A stretch of 44,501 nt of DNA from Mycoplasmataceae bacterium (GTDB lineage Bacteria; Bacillota_I; Bacilli_A; Mycoplasmatales; Mycoplasmoidaceae): positions 1 to 44,501 of the forward strand of contig JAIRPI010000010.1 of assembly GCA_031257095.1 (NCBI GenBank). The letters run 5' to 3'. Made by a program: the position numbers and the translations under genes. This document shows positions 41,929 through 44,501 of this stretch, in pieces. Numbering within the stretch: position 1 is the stretch's first letter; every line of letters starts with the position of its first letter. The notes below the pieces were generated by a model. That model was not told the DNA's origin and did no database searches. It saw only the letters and a program-made list of their open reading frames with translations.

Positions 41929-42936
41929 ATGAGAAATATAACTAAAGTTTTTATAACTGGTACAAATCTATTAATGATATTAACTCCAGCATCATTATTA
42001 AGTTCATGTAGCACAAAAATAGAAGTGCAATACATTGCGCATCGTGGAGCACCAGCAGGATTTAATGATGCATATAGTAGACGGTTTGAAAATAATAAAG
42101 AATCATTTTTAAGTGGTGGTGAACAAGCAAAATTTATGGGACTAGAAACTGATGTTTATAAAACATCTGATAATAAGTGGGTTGTTGTTCATGATGATAA
42201 TCCTTTTATGGATTCGGCTACTGGTAATAGGTTAGCCGGAACTTATGTTGAAGAAAAAACATTTAATTACTGTATTAGTCAGCAAATAGTCCCTTCAAAG
42301 GCATACCCATCGTGAGTTATTGGTGGTGGCCACTATTTAACTAGTTTTGATGAATATTTACAAATATGTAAAGATAGTGGGAAAAATGCAATTATTGAAA
42401 TTAAAGAACCATCGCATTTGGCCGCTACATATCCATGTAAAGGAGCTGCTGGTTACTTAATGCCAGATGCGAGCACAAATTATTTACCAGATTTATGAGA
42501 TCAGATTGTAAAAAATGGTATGGAAAGTAATTGTTACATTATTAGTTTCCAGGAATGTTATATCCGATGGTTTAAAACTCACCACACTGAATTAGATGGC
42601 AAACATCGTTTACAACAATTATGTCATTGAAAATATGATGGTGCTCCTGACAAAGACGATAAATACAATACTGATTTTGAAACACTAATTAATAACGGAT
42701 ATGATGTTAGTGCTGGTGATCCAGAAACTGCATATGTTGGCGTAAATGATTATTTACCAATTAATAAAAGTATGATTGATTATGCTCATAGTAAAAATCA
42801 AAAATTTGGTGTGTGAACCGTTGATATTAAGAGCATTGCTGACCAATACATCAAATGAGGTGTTGATTTTATCACAACTGATTGTTATAAGTTTGTTAAT
42901 AGCAAAGAAGATATTCCACCACCATTATTTGATTAG
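41929..42936 (+). CDS. Glycerophosphodiester phosphodiesterase lipoprotein
   Basis: 335 residues with UGA-Trp. A signal peptide ends in the lipobox LSSC near residue 27. The GDPD barrel starts at once: IAHRGAPAGF (catalytic His, Arg), ENNKESF, GLETDVYKTSD (metal Glu, Asp) and VVVHDD (second His); later IIEIKEPS and GVWTVD with the terminal WGVDFITTDCYKF. It cleaves glycerophosphodiesters to glycerol-3-phosphate and an alcohol, outside the cell. In pneumonia mycoplasmas a related enzyme feeds peroxide-forming glycerol metabolism; no glycerol genes are in this window. Confidence 0.93.
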
Positions 42937-42984
42937 TAAATAATTTAATGTTCTATTAGGCGATTGTTTCTAGAAAGGCTTAAA

Positions 42985-43050
42985 GTTGAAATCTTATCAT
43001 TTTTGAGTTGAAATATTAACATTTTATAATTGAAATTTTATCATTTTTCT
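42985..43050 (+). repeat. Three 22-bp tandem repeats upstream of the AAA gene
   Basis: Units begin at 42985, 43007 and 43029, each with the core TTGAAAT and a TATCATTTTT-like end. Unit 3 supplies TTGAAA, a -35 box 16 bases before TATAAT (43052-43057). The spacing is two DNA turns. Confidence 0.75.
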
Positions 43051-43051
43051 A

Positions 43052-43057
43052 TATAAT
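43052..43057 (+). promoter_or_regulatory. TATAAT -10 box of the AAA gene
   Basis: Perfect TATAAT, 7 bases before the ATG at 43065, with TTGAAA at 43030-43035 in repeat 3. Confidence 0.6.
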
Positions 43058-43064
43058 AATAACC

Positions 43065-44318
43065 ATGAATAATAAATATAAACCTAGAATATTAGATAAA
43101 CTACTACAAAATAAAATGAATTCTGTAGGTGGTATTTTGATTTTAGGGCCTAAAGATATAGGTAAAACATGAATGGGTCAAAATTTTACTAAATCGCAAA
43201 TATACTTTAAACAAAACGAAACTACACTGCAACAAGTAAAATTAGATAATAGTATCGCTTTAAATGGAAAGTTCCCCAGGTTAATAGATGAATGGCAACT
43301 ATATCCTTGAATCATGAATGCCGTAATAACCAATATAGGGTTCATAAATAAAAATAATTTATATATTTTGACTGGTTCATCAACCCCAAACGAGAAATCA
43401 ATTAAGAACTTACATAGCGGTGCCGGTAGAATAGCAAGATTAATGTTAAGGCCATTAACATTATTTGAAATGAATTTATCAAATAAACGTGTAAACTTTA
43501 GAGATTTATTTGCAAATAAAAAAAAGAATATTACTTTTATAGGTGGATTAAAATTGCAAGACTACATAAATGTAATATTGAAGGGTGGATGACCGAGAAA
43601 CTATTTTCTTGATGTGAGCACTGCATGTGACAACATGATTGATTATGTTGAAAATATTTGTGAAGTTGACTTACAAGAATTAGATTCACCACCTAATCCT
43701 TCTAAAATGAAAGATATTATGTCAGCAATTGCTAGAAATATTGGTACACAAGCTGAAATAAAAACTATGGCAAAAGAAGCAAGGATTTCTCGATTAAATA
43801 CTGTATCTAACTATATGGAACAATTAACAAAAATTTTTATATTAGATGAATTAAAACCGTGAAAAACACATATAAGATCTAGTGTAAGAATAAGGCAATC
43901 ACCAAAGTGATATTTCGTTGATCCGTGTATTGCTGTTGCTTGCTTGCATTTGACATACGAAAAATTATGAAATGATTTTAATGCATTTGGTTTTTATTTT
44001 GAATCACTCGCTATTAAAGAATTAAGGGTATATGCAGATGCTTTGGGTGGTAAAGTATATTTTTATAAAGATACCACAGATTTAGAAATTGATGCTATTG
44101 TCGAAACAAGAAACGGTTGAGCCGCATTTGAAATTAAGCTAGGCGATGATAAGGGAATTGAAAAGGGTATTAAAAATTTAAAAAGATTCAAAGAGAAAAT
44201 TCATGATTTTAAAAATAATAAGCCTACATCGTTCAATATTATTACTGCGGGTCAACATGCTTATACTACCGAAGATGGAATCAACATTATTCCGTTATCG
44301 CACTTATATATAGATTAA
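43065..44318 (+). CDS. AAA ATPase with C-terminal DUF4143 domain
   Basis: 417 residues with UGA-Trp. The AAA_14-type ATPase has Walker A GPKDIGKTW near residue 26, Walker B-like RLIDEWQ, and a sensor region ILTGSSTPNE. Then a winged-helix-like linker (EARISRLNTVSNYMEQL) and the DUF4143 domain: FESLAIKELRVYADA, DLEIDAIVE and AAFEIKLGDD, the E-D-ExK pattern of PD-(D/E)XK nuclease folds. Such proteins are common in bacteria and mollicutes, with unknown targets; DNA or defence roles are guesses. The terminator at 44417 follows. Confidence 0.9.
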
Positions 44319-44416
44319 AAATTATTGCTCTAATTAATAGACATTGTGGATTTATTAACATCTAACATAAATATTTTTATAACACCGCATTATGTTATAT
44401 ACTTATATAAGCTAAT

Positions 44417-44443
44417 AAAAGAACTGAAAAGTTCTTTTTTTTT
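44417..44443 (+). terminator. Rho-independent terminator or rpmG attenuator
   Basis: AAAAGAAC pairs with GTTCTTTT around TGAAAA, followed by a run of T (nine Ts). It lies 100 bases after the AAA gene and 14 bases before the rpmG start. Confidence 0.8.
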
Positions 44444-44457
44444 AGCCGACAATTGTC

Positions 44458-44501
44458 ATGAAAGCAAAAGCAATACTTGTATGTTCAAAATGTAATTCAC
44501 G
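44458..44501 (+). CDS. rpmG: 50S ribosomal protein L33, 5' part only
   Basis: The first 14 codons read MKAKAILVCSKCNS before the window ends. The L33 start is usually M-x-K-x-x-L-x-C-x-x-C, so the CSKC pair at the right distance fits. The open end means length and remaining Cys cannot be checked. A terminator-like hairpin sits directly upstream. Confidence 0.65.
   Translation, partial: MKAKAILVCSKCNS

Noticed and set aside
42985-43050. Possible CRISPR-like array
   Set aside because: The 22-bp units are contiguous with no spacers and lead into a promoter.

Overview
The window reads as chromosome of a wall-less mollicute that uses genetic code 4. UGA lies inside nearly every long gene at conserved tryptophan positions, so most genes look broken if UGA is read as stop and become full length when it is read as Trp. 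The DNA is AT-rich, many TATAAT -10 boxes sit only a few bases before start codons, and the gene set is minimal. The very large FtsX-type permease with its own ABC ATPase resembles the MG468/MG467 pair of the Mycoplasma genitalium/pneumoniae lineage. Rubrerythrin, a flavodiiron protein and rubredoxin suggest an anaerobic or microaerophilic, host-associated member. A lipoprotein-type alpha-L-fucosidase suggests contact with mucosal glycans. The lineage and niche are inferences; I did not identify a species.

Layout. 1-6.7 kb: tRNA-Gly(UCC), the giant permease and its ATPase, and an unknown anchored protein. 6.7-7.4 kb: two tandem members of a small coiled-coil protein family. 7.5-12.5 kb: a Bax-inhibitor-1-like membrane protein, the folA-scpA-scpB operon, uvrC, recU. 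12.5-13.9 kb: another family member divergent from an L10-leader-controlled rplJ-rplL operon. 13.9-17 kb: a small membrane protein, rubrerythrin, uvrB, tRNA-Thr. 17-21 kb: an amino-acid permease, tRNA-Leu, coaD-coaX and a coiled-coil protein. 21-26 kb: polC. 25.8-28.7 kb: ptsH, a small overlapping membrane gene, a SPOUT RNA methyltransferase and the fucosidase. 28.7-33.3 kb: a 400-base gene-free stretch, a truncated family member, degV, pth, tRNA-Gly(GCC), the rubredoxin-flavodiiron operon and two more tandem family members. 33.3-36.1 kb: an MgtA-type P-type ATPase behind a 20-codon leader ORF. 36-38.3 kb: gap-pgk. 38.3-44.5 kb: a lipoprotein gene switched off by a poly-G tract, dnaE, a glycerophosphodiesterase lipoprotein, an AAA/DUF4143 ATPase behind 22-bp repeats, and the start of rpmG.

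How the genes fit together. Both replicative polymerases (PolC, DnaE), two nucleotide-excision proteins (UvrB, UvrC), RecU and ScpA/B cover replication, repair and segregation. HPr, GAPDH and PGK point to sugar fermentation. CoaD/CoaX and DHFR are cofactor genes. Rubrerythrin with rubredoxin/flavodiiron protein can remove peroxide and oxygen. Surface functions are three lipoproteins and the FtsX-type exporter.

Most notable: a six-copy family of short coiled-coil proteins, most carrying the same promoter box; a lipoprotein frameshifted by a 9-G tract in its signal peptide; a compositionally odd leader ORF with a strong Shine-Dalgarno before mgtA; and PHP domains that have lost metal ligands in both polymerases.
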